This document shows positions 24,710-33,005 of a DNA stretch of 57,173 bases, piece by piece (the first letter of the stretch is position 1; each line of letters starts with the position of its first letter). This stretch comes from a bacterium (lineage in GTDB: Bacteria; Campylobacterota; Campylobacteria; Campylobacterales; Sulfurimonadaceae), in the NCBI GenBank assembly GCA_018822665.1, contig JAHJJX010000018.1, forward strand, positions 1 through 57,173. Direction: 5' to 3'. A model generated the notes under the pieces. That model was given only the letters and a program-made list of their open reading frames with translations. It had not been told where the DNA came from and ran no database searches. A program made the translations under genes and the position numbers.

Positions 24710-26377
24710 CTAATCCCGCGAAGTCACCAGTTCACCTTGTTTTAATTTTGCAATTTTACCACGAAACTTGCGAATATAAAAAGCTTTCTCTTCAAAAGAA
24801 ACGGAACTTTGCATATTCACCTTCTTTAACTCTCTTTCATAGTATTTTGTTAAAAAAGTAATAAGCTCCGCTTTGAGAGCCTCTTCGCTTTGCAGTGAGA
24901 GAATCTGCTCATCCACCAAAATTGCCATAAGTGCGGGAAAATTCGCATCTCCTTGAAGGGCTAAAGAAAGTTCTTGTGAATGAAACTGTAAAAGAGAGGG
25001 GTCTAATACATCTAAAATCTGGTCTATGAAATGCGGATGTTCTAAAACAGTTTTTATAAGTGTGAGTTCCCACATATCTTTGTGTGAATTGCTTTGTATA
25101 ACCACTCTCTTTTGGTTAGTGTTTGTTTGGTTAGTGAGTCGAACAAGGGACGGGCTCACCCCCAAACCGCCTAAACGGGATGCCAAATAAGTTTTATATT
25201 CCTCTTGAAGAAGCGGTGATAAAGTTTTTAAATACGCAATAGCATCTTGCATACAGGCTTCTTTTGCTTTTGGATCTCGAAGATTATAGAGTGCTAAAAT
25301 CTCATCCAAAACAAATTCTATAAAAACCTGAGGCTTTCTAAACATATTTGCCAACTCTTCAATAGCCCCTTTTGCAACCATATCCGCAGGGTCGAGTCCG
25401 CCTTCAAAAAGAATAACTCCGCCGCTAAAGCCTGAAGCGCTTAAAAGTTTTGCGGCCTTTAATGCCGCAGTGCGTCCTGCTTTATCCCCATCATACGCCA
25501 TAACGACTCTGGGTTCACCCTTTCTTAAAAGCGGCAGATGCTCCATAGTGAGAGCCGTTCCCAAAGTCGCAACAGCATTTACAAATCCGGCTTGATGGAG
25601 CATGATAACATCAAGATAACCTTCTGTTATAATTATTTCACGCTGCTTGTGTATTGCCTGTTTTGCATGATGATACGCATATAAAAGACGGGATTTATTA
25701 AAAAATGGAGTCTCGGGAGAATTGACATATTTTGCCTGATGTCCGGTGATGGTTCTTCCTCCGAAACCGACGATGGAACCGTTGGCAGAATGGATGGGAA
25801 AAGTTATCCGCTCTATAAATCTGGCATAGGTCGTTTTATTTTCACTGTTGTAACCGAGCACTCCCATCTCAACAGCTTCACCCATATTAAGCATTTGAGA
25901 TTTTATATAGTAAATCGTAGCATTTGAATCAGGCGCATATCCAATGCCGAATTTCTCTATACTGCTCTCATACACCCCTCTTTCTTTGAGATATGAAGTT
26001 GCGGTTTTATTGGAAGTAAGTAAACTTTTATACCACTCGCCCACCTTTTGCATAATTTGCGAACGAGGCGTATGAAGCTTGCTGTCCGTGTATCCAAGGG
26101 AAAAATTATAAGAAGATGCAAGTTTTTCTAAAGCTTCGGGATAATTAAGTTTTTCATATTCCATCACAAACTTAACGCTGTCTCCACCGACTCCGCATCC
26201 GAAACAGTGGTATATCTGTTTTTGCGGACTCACCACAAAAGAGGCCGTTTTTTCACCGTGGAAAGGGCAAGGAGCCTTGTAGTTTGCTCCGGCTTTTTTC
26301 AGCGCAACATAGGAACCTACAACATCAACAATATCAAGTCGAGCTTTGAGAGCTTCTATGGAGTCTTGGGTAATCAT
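24710..26377 (-). CDS. dnaG: DNA primase DnaG
   Basis: Makes RNA primers at the replication fork. From the ATG at 26375-26377 the protein is 555 aa. The CHC2 zinc finger uses Cys37, His40, Cys58 and Cys61 (APCPFHGEKTASF, IYHCFGCGVGGD). The TOPRIM core follows with IITEGYLDVIMLHQ and MAYDGDKAGRTAA. The C-terminal DnaB-binding region is divergent. I chose MITQDSIEALK as the start because it matches the family N-terminus; the 16 residues further upstream look non-coding. Confidence 0.93.
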   Translation of the reverse strand: MITQDSIEALKARLDIVDVVGSYVALKKAGANYKAPCPFHGEKTASFVVSPQKQIYHCFGCGVGGDSVKFVMEYEKLNYPEALEKLASSYNFSLGYTDSKLHTPRSQIMQKVGEWYKSLLTSNKTATSYLKERGVYESSIEKFGIGYAPDSNATIYYIKSQMLNMGEAVEMGVLGYNSENKTTYARFIERITFPIHSANGSIVGFGGRTITGHQAKYVNSPETPFFNKSRLLYAYHHAKQAIHKQREIIITEGYLDVIMLHQAGFVNAVATLGTALTMEHLPLLRKGEPRVVMAYDGDKAGRTAALKAAKLLSASGFSGGVILFEGGLDPADMVAKGAIEELANMFRKPQVFIEFVLDEILALYNLRDPKAKEACMQDAIAYLKTLSPLLQEEYKTYLASRLGGLGVSPSLVRLTNQTNTNQKRVVIQSNSHKDMWELTLIKTVLEHPHFIDQILDVLDPSLLQFHSQELSLALQGDANFPALMAILVDEQILSLQSEEALKAELITFLTKYYERELKKVNMQSSVSFEEKAFYIRKFRGKIAKLKQGELVTSRD

Positions 26378-26419
26378 AAAAGAGATTATACAAGATAGCC
26401 GATTAAAAATAAGCAGACG

Positions 26420-26430
26420 CTCCACATGCC
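26420..26430 (-). repeat. One-mismatch copy of the dispersed 11-mer upstream of dnaG
   Basis: CTCCACATGCC differs from TTCCACATGCC only in the first base. It lies in the dnaG/PSD-like divergent intergenic region. Confidence 0.5.
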
Positions 26431-26518
26431 AATCAAACGATACATAGCGGAGCGTGATATAATAAAAAATGTGTTAATATTATCGTAAATAAACCAAACT
26501 CTCAAAAGGTGCGTTTAG

Positions 26519-27244
26519 ATGGCTAAAACATTAAGTCAATGGATTGAAACAGATGTTTCAAAAGTGCATGGACGGTCGATGAAATGGCTGAGTGAGGAGC
26601 ATTTTTTCCGTGATCCCAACAGAGCGCTTTATTCGGATAGTTCCTATTTTTTCGCTCCCGCCGATGGGGTTATACTCTATTGCAAAGTTGTTAAAGGGGA
26701 TGAATCCATTCTTGATATCAAAGGCAAGGCATATTCACTTCAAGATGCTATGCGTAAAGAAGATTACAAAAAGAAAAGCCTTGTAGTAGGTATTTTTATG
26801 ACATTTTACGATGTGCATATTAATCGTATCCCTTACAGCGGTCGCTTGTCCTATAAAGAACTTGAGACCATCAGCAGTCATAATCTTCCGATGCTTGATA
26901 TTGAAAAAAATCTCATTGATGCGCTTGCCGTAAATACTGAAAATGCCCAATATCTCTTTAGTAATCAGCGCATGCTCAATACAGTTTTTTGTATGGATCT
27001 GCAACAAGAATACTACATCTTGCAGATCGCAGATTATGATGTGGATTGCATTACACCCTTTCATCTCAAACAACATAAAAATTTTGCACAAAATCAGCGT
27101 TTTTCACAAATCCGTTACGGCTCACAAGTGGACCTCATCATCCCTCTGAGCGAACACTTTGATTATACTCCGCTCCTAGAAGCCGGAATGCATGTTGAAG
27201 CGGGCGTGGACCCAATTGTCAAAATAACAAAAAAATCAGTATAA
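26519..27244 (+). CDS. Phosphatidylserine decarboxylase-family proenzyme
   Basis: 241 aa member of the PSD family, pyruvoyl-dependent decarboxylases that cleave themselves. The catalytic Asp48 (FAPADG), His100 (FYDVHINR) and the Gly201-Ser202 cleavage pair (RYGSQVD) are all visible, so it should mature into a pyruvoyl enzyme. It could make phosphatidylethanolamine, but the first gene of a PSD-amidinotransferase-MATE cluster may instead decarboxylate another serine-linked or amino-acid substrate (inference). The ribosome site AAAAGG is close to the ATG. The next gene starts 9 bp after the stop. Confidence 0.8.
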   Translation: MAKTLSQWIETDVSKVHGRSMKWLSEEHFFRDPNRALYSDSSYFFAPADGVILYCKVVKGDESILDIKGKAYSLQDAMRKEDYKKKSLVVGIFMTFYDVHINRIPYSGRLSYKELETISSHNLPMLDIEKNLIDALAVNTENAQYLFSNQRMLNTVFCMDLQQEYYILQIADYDVDCITPFHLKQHKNFAQNQRFSQIRYGSQVDLIIPLSEHFDYTPLLEAGMHVEAGVDPIVKITKKSV

Positions 27245-27253
27245 GGAATAAAA

Positions 27254-28228
27254 ATGTTTGCATACAACATAAGAAAAAATATTCTCTCAGGCGATTGTGT
27301 TGCGTTGCCTGACTTAAATCCTACAAGTTTAGAGCGCCCCGCTTATCTGCTGAATGTTCCGTTTTCGCTCCAAGCTATGACATCAAACAATGTATGGATG
27401 GAGGAGTTAAAACCAAATGAACGCCATATTGATATTAAAAAAGCCATCAAGCAATTTTTACAGCTTTATAATTTCATGGCGGCAGAATCCGTTGTTTATC
27501 TTTTGCCTACACCGAGATTACAAGGACTTCAAGATTTAGTTTATACGGCAAATTTAGGCATTGTTGTTGATCACCTTCCGGATCACAATACGGTCATTCT
27601 CTCGAATTTCAGCTCAAAAGTTCGTATCCCCGAAACACTTGTAGGAGAAAAGTTTTTCCAAGAGATGGGTTACGATGTGGTCATTCCCCCTTACCACTTT
27701 GAGGGAGAAGCTGAACTTAAACACCTTTTTGGAAATGTCTATGTCGGGGGATACGGCATACGCTCGGACAAACGCGCTTATACGTGGATGGAGGAGCAGT
27801 TTGATATGAAAATCATCACACTCAAAGAAACAGACCCCTATCTCTATCACTTGGATTGCACGGTTTTTCCTCTCACGAAAGAAAATACTCTCCTTAGCAC
27901 AGGAATGTATACAAAAGCGGAGATTAAGCAGCTCGAAGGACTAACCAATATTATTGATATTAGCAATGATGATGCTTTTTCAGGTATCTGCAACTCCGTG
28001 AGAATGGGAAATATTCTTCTTAATGCTTCTAACATTCATGAGATGAAAAAAAGTGACCAGTACTATGAAAGTGAACGCCAAAAAAACCGCACACTAGAAG
28101 ACATCGCTTCGAATTACGGTTTTGAAGCTGCATTTTTCAACACAAGCGAATTTCTCAAAAGCGGGGCCCTACTCTCCTGTATGGTGATGCACCTCAACCG
28201 CAAATCGTATGATATGATACTGACATAG
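27254..28228 (+). CDS. Amidinotransferase/DDAH-fold guanidino-modifying enzyme
   Basis: 324 aa protein of the amidinotransferase/dimethylarginine-dimethylaminohydrolase superfamily, which act on guanidino compounds through a cysteine adduct. Candidate catalytic residues: Glu150/Glu152 in FEGEAE, His199 and Asp201 in YHLDCTVFPL, and Cys309 in GALLSCMVMHLN. The segment LQDLVYTANLG corresponds to the usual substrate-binding strand. The reaction is not defined by sequence: hydrolysis of arginine-type substrates or amidino transfer are both possible. It lies between the PSD-like and MATE genes with gaps of 9 and 19 bp, so they form one operon. Confidence 0.75.
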   Translation: MFAYNIRKNILSGDCVALPDLNPTSLERPAYLLNVPFSLQAMTSNNVWMEELKPNERHIDIKKAIKQFLQLYNFMAAESVVYLLPTPRLQGLQDLVYTANLGIVVDHLPDHNTVILSNFSSKVRIPETLVGEKFFQEMGYDVVIPPYHFEGEAELKHLFGNVYVGGYGIRSDKRAYTWMEEQFDMKIITLKETDPYLYHLDCTVFPLTKENTLLSTGMYTKAEIKQLEGLTNIIDISNDDAFSGICNSVRMGNILLNASNIHEMKKSDQYYESERQKNRTLEDIASNYGFEAAFFNTSEFLKSGALLSCMVMHLNRKSYDMILT

Positions 28229-28247
28229 CACTAAAACGGATAAAGAG

Positions 28248-29591
28248 ATGGCAGGATTAACAAAATTTTTACCAACCTATCGAAATATTTGGATTCTATC
28301 ATTCCCTTTGATTTTCGCAAGTATTAGTGAGACTATCGTTGTTATTACGGATGCCATCTTCTTATCACATTACGGGATGCAAGAGCTTGCGGCAATCGGA
28401 ATGGCAGATACCATTTACGGGGTCTCTTTATTTTTGATTTTAGGATTTGTGGACGGTATCCAAATAACCATTGGACGAAGAGCCGGAGAAGAACAACATA
28501 AACAAATTGGCAAGGTACTCAATCAGGGGCTCTATCTCTTAGCCATACTCAGCACATTGATGGTATTATTCATCCTCTTTATAATGCCCATTATCACAGA
28601 AAAACTCTTTTTATCCAAGGAGATTTATACAGCTGTGGATGCTTATTTGAAAATTGCGATTTTTGGGCTTTTCTTTCATGCCTTCAATCTGGCATTGAGC
28701 GCTTTTTATGTTGGAATATCCAGAACAAAAGTGTTTATCGGAGCAACACTGATACTTGCCATTACAAATATTTCACTTGATTATTTACTTATCTTTGGAA
28801 ACTACGGTTTTGCAGAGATGGGTATCGAAGGCGCCGCCATTGCCTCTTTGAGTGCAGAAGTTGCCGTTTCTCTTTTTCTCATCATTGACATTCTGCGACG
28901 AAATTACGTTCAAATCTATGGATTGTTTCTTTTTGAAAAATTTAACTTTACCATAATAAAAACACTTACCCTGCTCTCTACTCCCGTCTCCATGGAAGTC
29001 TTGATTCAGTCGATTCGATGGTTCGTGTTTTTTCTCATCATTGAGCAGCTTGGAGAAGAGCCATTGGCGACAGCGACCATTATCTTCAGCTGTTACGCGC
29101 TGTTGCAAATTCCCATAGAAGCATTTGCCGAAACAGTCTGCTCCATGGCAAGCAATTTGCTTGGACAAAAAGGTGAAAAAAAGATTGGTCTGCTAGTCTT
29201 AAAAACAATCAAATTGGGTTATCTAGCCATTGTACCCATGCTTGTCGCCGCTCTCTTTTTCCCTCAATACGTATTGGCAATTTTTTCACCCGATGAAATC
29301 ATCATTGAAAGTGCTACTGCAACGCTTATGGTAATTGTACTAGCTACTATACTGGCTGTTCCTGCGAATATTATCGCTTCGACCGTTGCAGGAACCGGTG
29401 ATACGGTAGCTACTTTGCTGATAGAACTTGTTGTCTCCGTATCTATACTCGGTTATGCCTATTACGCTGCACTTGTAGCCGGATTTTCACTCGAATCTAT
29501 CTGGTTTGCCGAAGTAATCGGCTGGAGTATTTGCTTACTGCTTTCTTGGATTTGGTTACGAAGTGCTTTATGGAAACGCATCAATATTTAA
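28248..29591 (+). CDS. MATE-family efflux transporter
   Basis: 447 aa inner-membrane protein with about twelve helices in two homologous halves, typical of MATE exporters driven by Na+ or H+. The start region (YRNIWILSFPLIFASISETI, TDAIFLSHYGMQELAAIGMA) and the second-half segment (TPVSMEVLIQSIRWFVFFLI) match the family. Being the third gene of the cluster, it may export the product of the two enzymes upstream (inference); drug export is the alternative. A strong AT-rich hairpin follows the stop directly. Confidence 0.87.
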   Translation: MAGLTKFLPTYRNIWILSFPLIFASISETIVVITDAIFLSHYGMQELAAIGMADTIYGVSLFLILGFVDGIQITIGRRAGEEQHKQIGKVLNQGLYLLAILSTLMVLFILFIMPIITEKLFLSKEIYTAVDAYLKIAIFGLFFHAFNLALSAFYVGISRTKVFIGATLILAITNISLDYLLIFGNYGFAEMGIEGAAIASLSAEVAVSLFLIIDILRRNYVQIYGLFLFEKFNFTIIKTLTLLSTPVSMEVLIQSIRWFVFFLIIEQLGEEPLATATIIFSCYALLQIPIEAFAETVCSMASNLLGQKGEKKIGLLVLKTIKLGYLAIVPMLVAALFFPQYVLAIFSPDEIIIESATATLMVIVLATILAVPANIIASTVAGTGDTVATLLIELVVSVSILGYAYYAALVAGFSLESIWFAEVIGWSICLLLSWIWLRSALWKRINI

Positions 29592-29614
29592 TATCTTTTG
29601 TCTCAAAAGATATT
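29590..29614 (+). terminator. Hairpin after the MATE gene
   Basis: Eleven-base arms AATATCTTTTG and CAAAAGATATT enclose TCT, overlapping the stop codon. The stem is AT-rich and no U-run follows it, but its position fits termination before the two-component operon. Confidence 0.55.
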
Positions 29615-29668
29615 GTTATGGTTTGAATGAGAAAAAACAGCACGATAAATATAATTTTTTTACTTCTC

Positions 29669-29688
29669 CTTAACTATGCGTTAACGCA
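29669..29688 (+). promoter_or_regulatory. Putative response-regulator box upstream of the two-component operon
   Basis: CTTAACTATGCGTTAACGCA contains TTAAC twice with an 11-bp period (29670-29674 and 29681-29685), the layout bound by OmpR-type dimers. It also includes a 12-bp palindrome TGCGTTAACGCA. It lies just upstream of a TACTAT -10 box (29694-29699) and the ATG at 29709. A near-identical copy precedes the exporter operon at 31392-31411. Confidence 0.6.
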
Positions 29689-29708
29689 CATTTTACTATA
29701 CTTCATGC

Positions 29709-30362
29709 ATGTCAAGAATATTACTCTTAGAAGATGATGCCGTCTTATCTGAAACATTGGTTGAATTGCTAGAGAGTGAAAAGTTTGAAGTCATACATGC
29801 AAGTAATGGCGATATGGCGCTTGATGAGAGTTTTATACAACACTTTGACCTTTTACTTTTAGATGTAAACGTCCCGTTTTTAAACGGTTTTGAACTTCTT
29901 AAAAGTTTACGTGAGAGTGGTGACATGACTCCTGCTATTTTTATAACAGCCCTTAGCGATGTGGCTTCCCTCTCCCATGGTTTTGATATCGGAGCGGATG
30001 ACTACATCAAAAAACCATTTGATTTTGATGAACTATTAGTTCGCATACATGCGCTTCTTAGAAAATCGTATCACACGTATGCAAACGAAATTAAAGTGGA
30101 TAATTTTCGTTTTGTGATAGAAAAAGATGAGCTCTATCTTGGCGGTGATTTTATACCGCTTTCCCCTTATGAACTACAGATAACCAAGCTGCTTTTTCAA
30201 CATCTCAACAAAACACTCTTAAAAGAGCATCTCTTAGATAATCTCAATTCAGGCAAAGAGATGAGTGAAGGCGCACTAAGAGTTCATATCAATAAACTTC
30301 GTAAAGTCGGACTGCCGATTACGACCTTAAAAGGGATAGGATACCGTCTTGCATCGTCATGA
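29709..30362 (+). CDS. OmpR-family response regulator
   Basis: 217 aa. The receiver domain has the acidic pair Asp9-Asp10, phosphoacceptor Asp52 (LLLLDVNVP), Thr80 (FITA) and Lys102 (YIKKPFD). A winged-helix DNA-binding domain follows from about 125 to 215 (LSPYELQITKLLF, ALRVHINKLRKVG, LKGIGYRL). It probably binds the TTAAC repeats found before its own gene and before the exporter operon. The -10 box is only nine bases upstream of the ATG and no ribosome site is visible. The 3' end overlaps the kinase gene by 14 bases. Confidence 0.9.
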   Translation: MSRILLLEDDAVLSETLVELLESEKFEVIHASNGDMALDESFIQHFDLLLLDVNVPFLNGFELLKSLRESGDMTPAIFITALSDVASLSHGFDIGADDYIKKPFDFDELLVRIHALLRKSYHTYANEIKVDNFRFVIEKDELYLGGDFIPLSPYELQITKLLFQHLNKTLLKEHLLDNLNSGKEMSEGALRVHINKLRKVGLPITTLKGIGYRLASS

Positions 30363-31407
30363 GAAACTGGCTTTTTTAAAATTCTTTGTCACTTATTTTA
30401 TCAGTATCGCCATTTTCATTTTGTTTGCCGGTTTTTTTTATTTTTCAGAGGTAAGCAATCATCTCCTAAAAACGGAAGAATTCTCGCTTATTGAGTATGC
30501 GAGACATATCAAAATGGGAAATACTTCAGAAAATTTCAGCAATGATTATCATCATACTTTTATAAAAAGCGATACGCATATCGATATAAAAAACTTTACA
30601 ATAAATGACAATGAGTTTATAAAATTTCTTCCCATGAGAAATGATTTGTATTATCTAAAAGTTTTTAAATCAAAAAAAGATTTTACAAAAAATCTTTGGG
30701 GTCTTAAACAAAAAATTGTAGCCGGTCAAATACTGCTGCTTCTAATATTTGCATACATAAGCTACAGGTTGGCAAAAAATGCTCTCAAGCCGCTGCAAGA
30801 GAGTATTTTAACTCTTGATAAATTTGCAAAAGATTTAATCCATGACTTAAATACTCCCGTAACAGCGATAAAGTTAAACCTGAAACTGCTTGAGAAAATC
30901 TGGACTATCAAGGAAAACAATGCATTTATACGGCTTCAAAAAAGTGTCAATACTATCTCAGAACTCCATGAAAATTTAACAATTCTTTTACAAGAGGAAA
31001 CATTTCAGATGCAGCTTGCAAATGTATTTAACCTAGTCGAAGATGTGGTGCAAATACAAAAAACCATCTATCCGAATATAGATTTTAAAATTGAGAGCTC
31101 AAACTTCAAAGCCAAAATAAATCCACATGCCATGAAGCAGATACTCCAAAATATCATCTCAAATGCCTGCAAATACAACTCTCAAAACGGTTATGTAAAC
31201 ATCTATGCAAAGGAGAACTCTCTTTATATACAAGACAGCGGAAAAGGGATAAAAGAGCCGAGTAAGATTTTTGAACGCTCTTACAGCGGGGAGCACAGCA
31301 GCGGAATAGGTCTGGATATTGTCAAGAGGTTAGCAAACGCCATGAATATAAAAATTGAAGCAAAATCAAACACGCAAGGAACAGTATTTATCTTAACGAT
31401 GCGTTAA
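30349..31407 (+). CDS. Sensor histidine kinase
   Basis: 352 aa inner-membrane kinase. Two membrane helices (about 10-30 and 123-142) border a periplasmic sensor of roughly 90 residues. The phosphorylated histidine is His165 in DLIHDLNTPVTAIKL. The ATPase domain has an N box (QNIISNACKYNSQNG), G1 (IQDSGKGI) and G2 (SSGIGLDIVKRLA). I accept the TTG start at 30349, since the sequence MHRHEKLAFLKFF runs straight into the first helix and no in-frame ATG is near. It overlaps the regulator gene, so translation is coupled. The stop codon lies within the second TTAAC box. Confidence 0.88.
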   Translation: MHRHEKLAFLKFFVTYFISIAIFILFAGFFYFSEVSNHLLKTEEFSLIEYARHIKMGNTSENFSNDYHHTFIKSDTHIDIKNFTINDNEFIKFLPMRNDLYYLKVFKSKKDFTKNLWGLKQKIVAGQILLLLIFAYISYRLAKNALKPLQESILTLDKFAKDLIHDLNTPVTAIKLNLKLLEKIWTIKENNAFIRLQKSVNTISELHENLTILLQEETFQMQLANVFNLVEDVVQIQKTIYPNIDFKIESSNFKAKINPHAMKQILQNIISNACKYNSQNGYVNIYAKENSLYIQDSGKGIKEPSKIFERSYSGEHSSGIGLDIVKRLANAMNIKIEAKSNTQGTVFILTMR

Positions 31408-31411
31408 CACA
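31392..31411 (+). promoter_or_regulatory. Putative response-regulator box upstream of the exporter operon
   Basis: CTTAACGATGCGTTAACACA matches the box at 29669-29688 at 18 of 20 positions, including both TTAAC half-sites. It overlaps the kinase stop codon and lies about 40 bp before the EF-hand gene start, so it could drive the EF-hand/TolC/ABC exporter genes. Confidence 0.55.
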
Positions 31412-31448
31412 AACTATGGAACAATTCATAAAATACAAGGAGTTTAAG

Positions 31449-31757
31449 ATGAAACGTTTAACATTAGCAAGTTTAGTGATTGGCAGCGCATTGATAGCGG
31501 GAATGGGGTTTAATATGCCTTCTTACAGTGATTTTGACACTGACAAAAACGGTAAAATCACACAAACAGAGTTTGAAAATGCACAAAAGGCGCGTATGAC
31601 AAAGCAGGCAGAAGCCGGAAAAATGATGCGCAATGCAGGGAATGCTCCAACCTTTAAAAATATGGATACAAATAACGACGGTGTCATAGATACATCTGAG
31701 TTTAGTAAACATCAACAAGAACAAAGAGCAAAAATGGGTCAAAGCATCAATAAATAA
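31449..31757 (+). CDS. Exported EF-hand calcium-binding protein
   Basis: From the ATG at 31449 the protein is 102 aa. This start has a good ribosome site (AAGGAG) and gives a clean signal peptide (MKRLTLASLVIGSALIAGMG); an earlier in-frame ATG at 31416 does not. Two EF-hand loops are visible, DTDKNGKITQTE and DTNNDGVIDTSE, each with acidic residues at the calcium positions. It is presumably a periplasmic calcium or metal binder. It sits between a two-component system and a tripartite exporter, so it may be a sensor accessory or buffer (inference). Confidence 0.8.
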   Translation: MKRLTLASLVIGSALIAGMGFNMPSYSDFDTDKNGKITQTEFENAQKARMTKQAEAGKMMRNAGNAPTFKNMDTNNDGVIDTSEFSKHQQEQRAKMGQSINK

Positions 31758-31760
31758 AAA

Positions 31761-33005
31761 ATGAAAAAAATCACTTTATTTATCTCTGTGATGATTGGTA
31801 TCTTAAATGCACAACAGTTAAATTTAGATGAGTGTATTGACAAGGCACTAAAAACGCATCCTGATATTCAAAGATTTGTATTACAAGCTAAGTCGGGCAA
31901 AATCGGTGTAGATATTGCCCGTGCCGATTATCTCCCCCAGATTTCATTGAATGCTGAATATAATCCTACCAAAACGTATGCCTTAGCGGCTAATGGAGTT
32001 TTTAACACCATAAATAATAACGGTTGGCAAGCCGGAGCTACACTCAACCAAAAGATTTGGGATTTTTCAAAAACAACTTCAAATATAAAAGCACAGCAGT
32101 TGCAAGAGGATGCTTCAATATTTACTCTTGAAGATGCTAAGGCACTTCTGGCTTACAAAGTCAAACTGCAATATGAACTTATGGTTCTCCAAAGAGAGGC
32201 TATAAAAGTACGACAAAAAGATTTACATGCAAAAGAAGAACTGCACAAACAAGCCGAAGCTCTTGTAAAGCTTGGGATGAAAACAAATGCGGATGCAAGC
32301 CGTTTTTTATCATCTGTGTATATTGCAAAAGACAATCTTGCTATTGCACAGGCAAATTTTGCCAAAGCTAAAACTATTTTATCTTTATATATCAATGAGC
32401 CTATAAACATTGATGCAAAGCTTCAAGACACTCTCTCGGAGAGTAGCTGGTTAGAAGAAGATGAGCAAAATATATTACAAAATTCACATCTGCTTAAGAG
32501 TCTCAAAAAAAACATAAACAAAAGTGAATTTAGCTATAAGGCACTCAAAGCCTCCCATTACGGTTCAGTAGATGCCATGGCATCTTACACGCACCAAGAC
32601 ACTTTAAATGAATATGATTCCACTTTAGTAGGAATCACACTCAATATTCCCCTCTATAGCGGTGGTCGAACTTCTGCTTTGGTGCAACAGGCTGTTATAA
32701 ATAAACAGAATGCTGAACTTGAATACAACTCAAAAGAGTTGCTACTTAAAGAGGAGTTTGAGAGTTTATTGATTGATTTAAATCGATACAAACAAACTAT
32801 ACAAGCTAAAAAGTCTCAACTTCAAGCCGCGAATCAAACAAAAATAGTATCGGATGCAAGATACAAAGAAGGTCTTTCAACTTACATAGAAGTGTTGGAT
32901 GCCATTGCCCTTGTTTTGGATGCAGAACTTGGGCTGCTTCAGGCAAAGCATGAAAGAAGCGCCACAATCCATAGACTGGAATATTTGCAAGGAAAAATTA
33001 TATGA
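31761..33005 (+). CDS. TolC-family outer-membrane efflux protein
   Basis: 414 aa. A signal peptide (MKKITLFISVMIGILNAQ) precedes two outer-membrane efflux repeats rich in long helices (LNLDECIDKALKTHPDIQ, then YDSTLVGITLNIPLYSGGR). The length fits TolC-like channels. It overlaps the membrane-fusion gene by four bases (ATGA) and provides the outer-membrane exit for the exporter. It follows the EF-hand gene by three bases. Confidence 0.88.
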   Translation: MKKITLFISVMIGILNAQQLNLDECIDKALKTHPDIQRFVLQAKSGKIGVDIARADYLPQISLNAEYNPTKTYALAANGVFNTINNNGWQAGATLNQKIWDFSKTTSNIKAQQLQEDASIFTLEDAKALLAYKVKLQYELMVLQREAIKVRQKDLHAKEELHKQAEALVKLGMKTNADASRFLSSVYIAKDNLAIAQANFAKAKTILSLYINEPINIDAKLQDTLSESSWLEEDEQNILQNSHLLKSLKKNINKSEFSYKALKASHYGSVDAMASYTHQDTLNEYDSTLVGITLNIPLYSGGRTSALVQQAVINKQNAELEYNSKELLLKEEFESLLIDLNRYKQTIQAKKSQLQAANQTKIVSDARYKEGLSTYIEVLDAIALVLDAELGLLQAKHERSATIHRLEYLQGKII

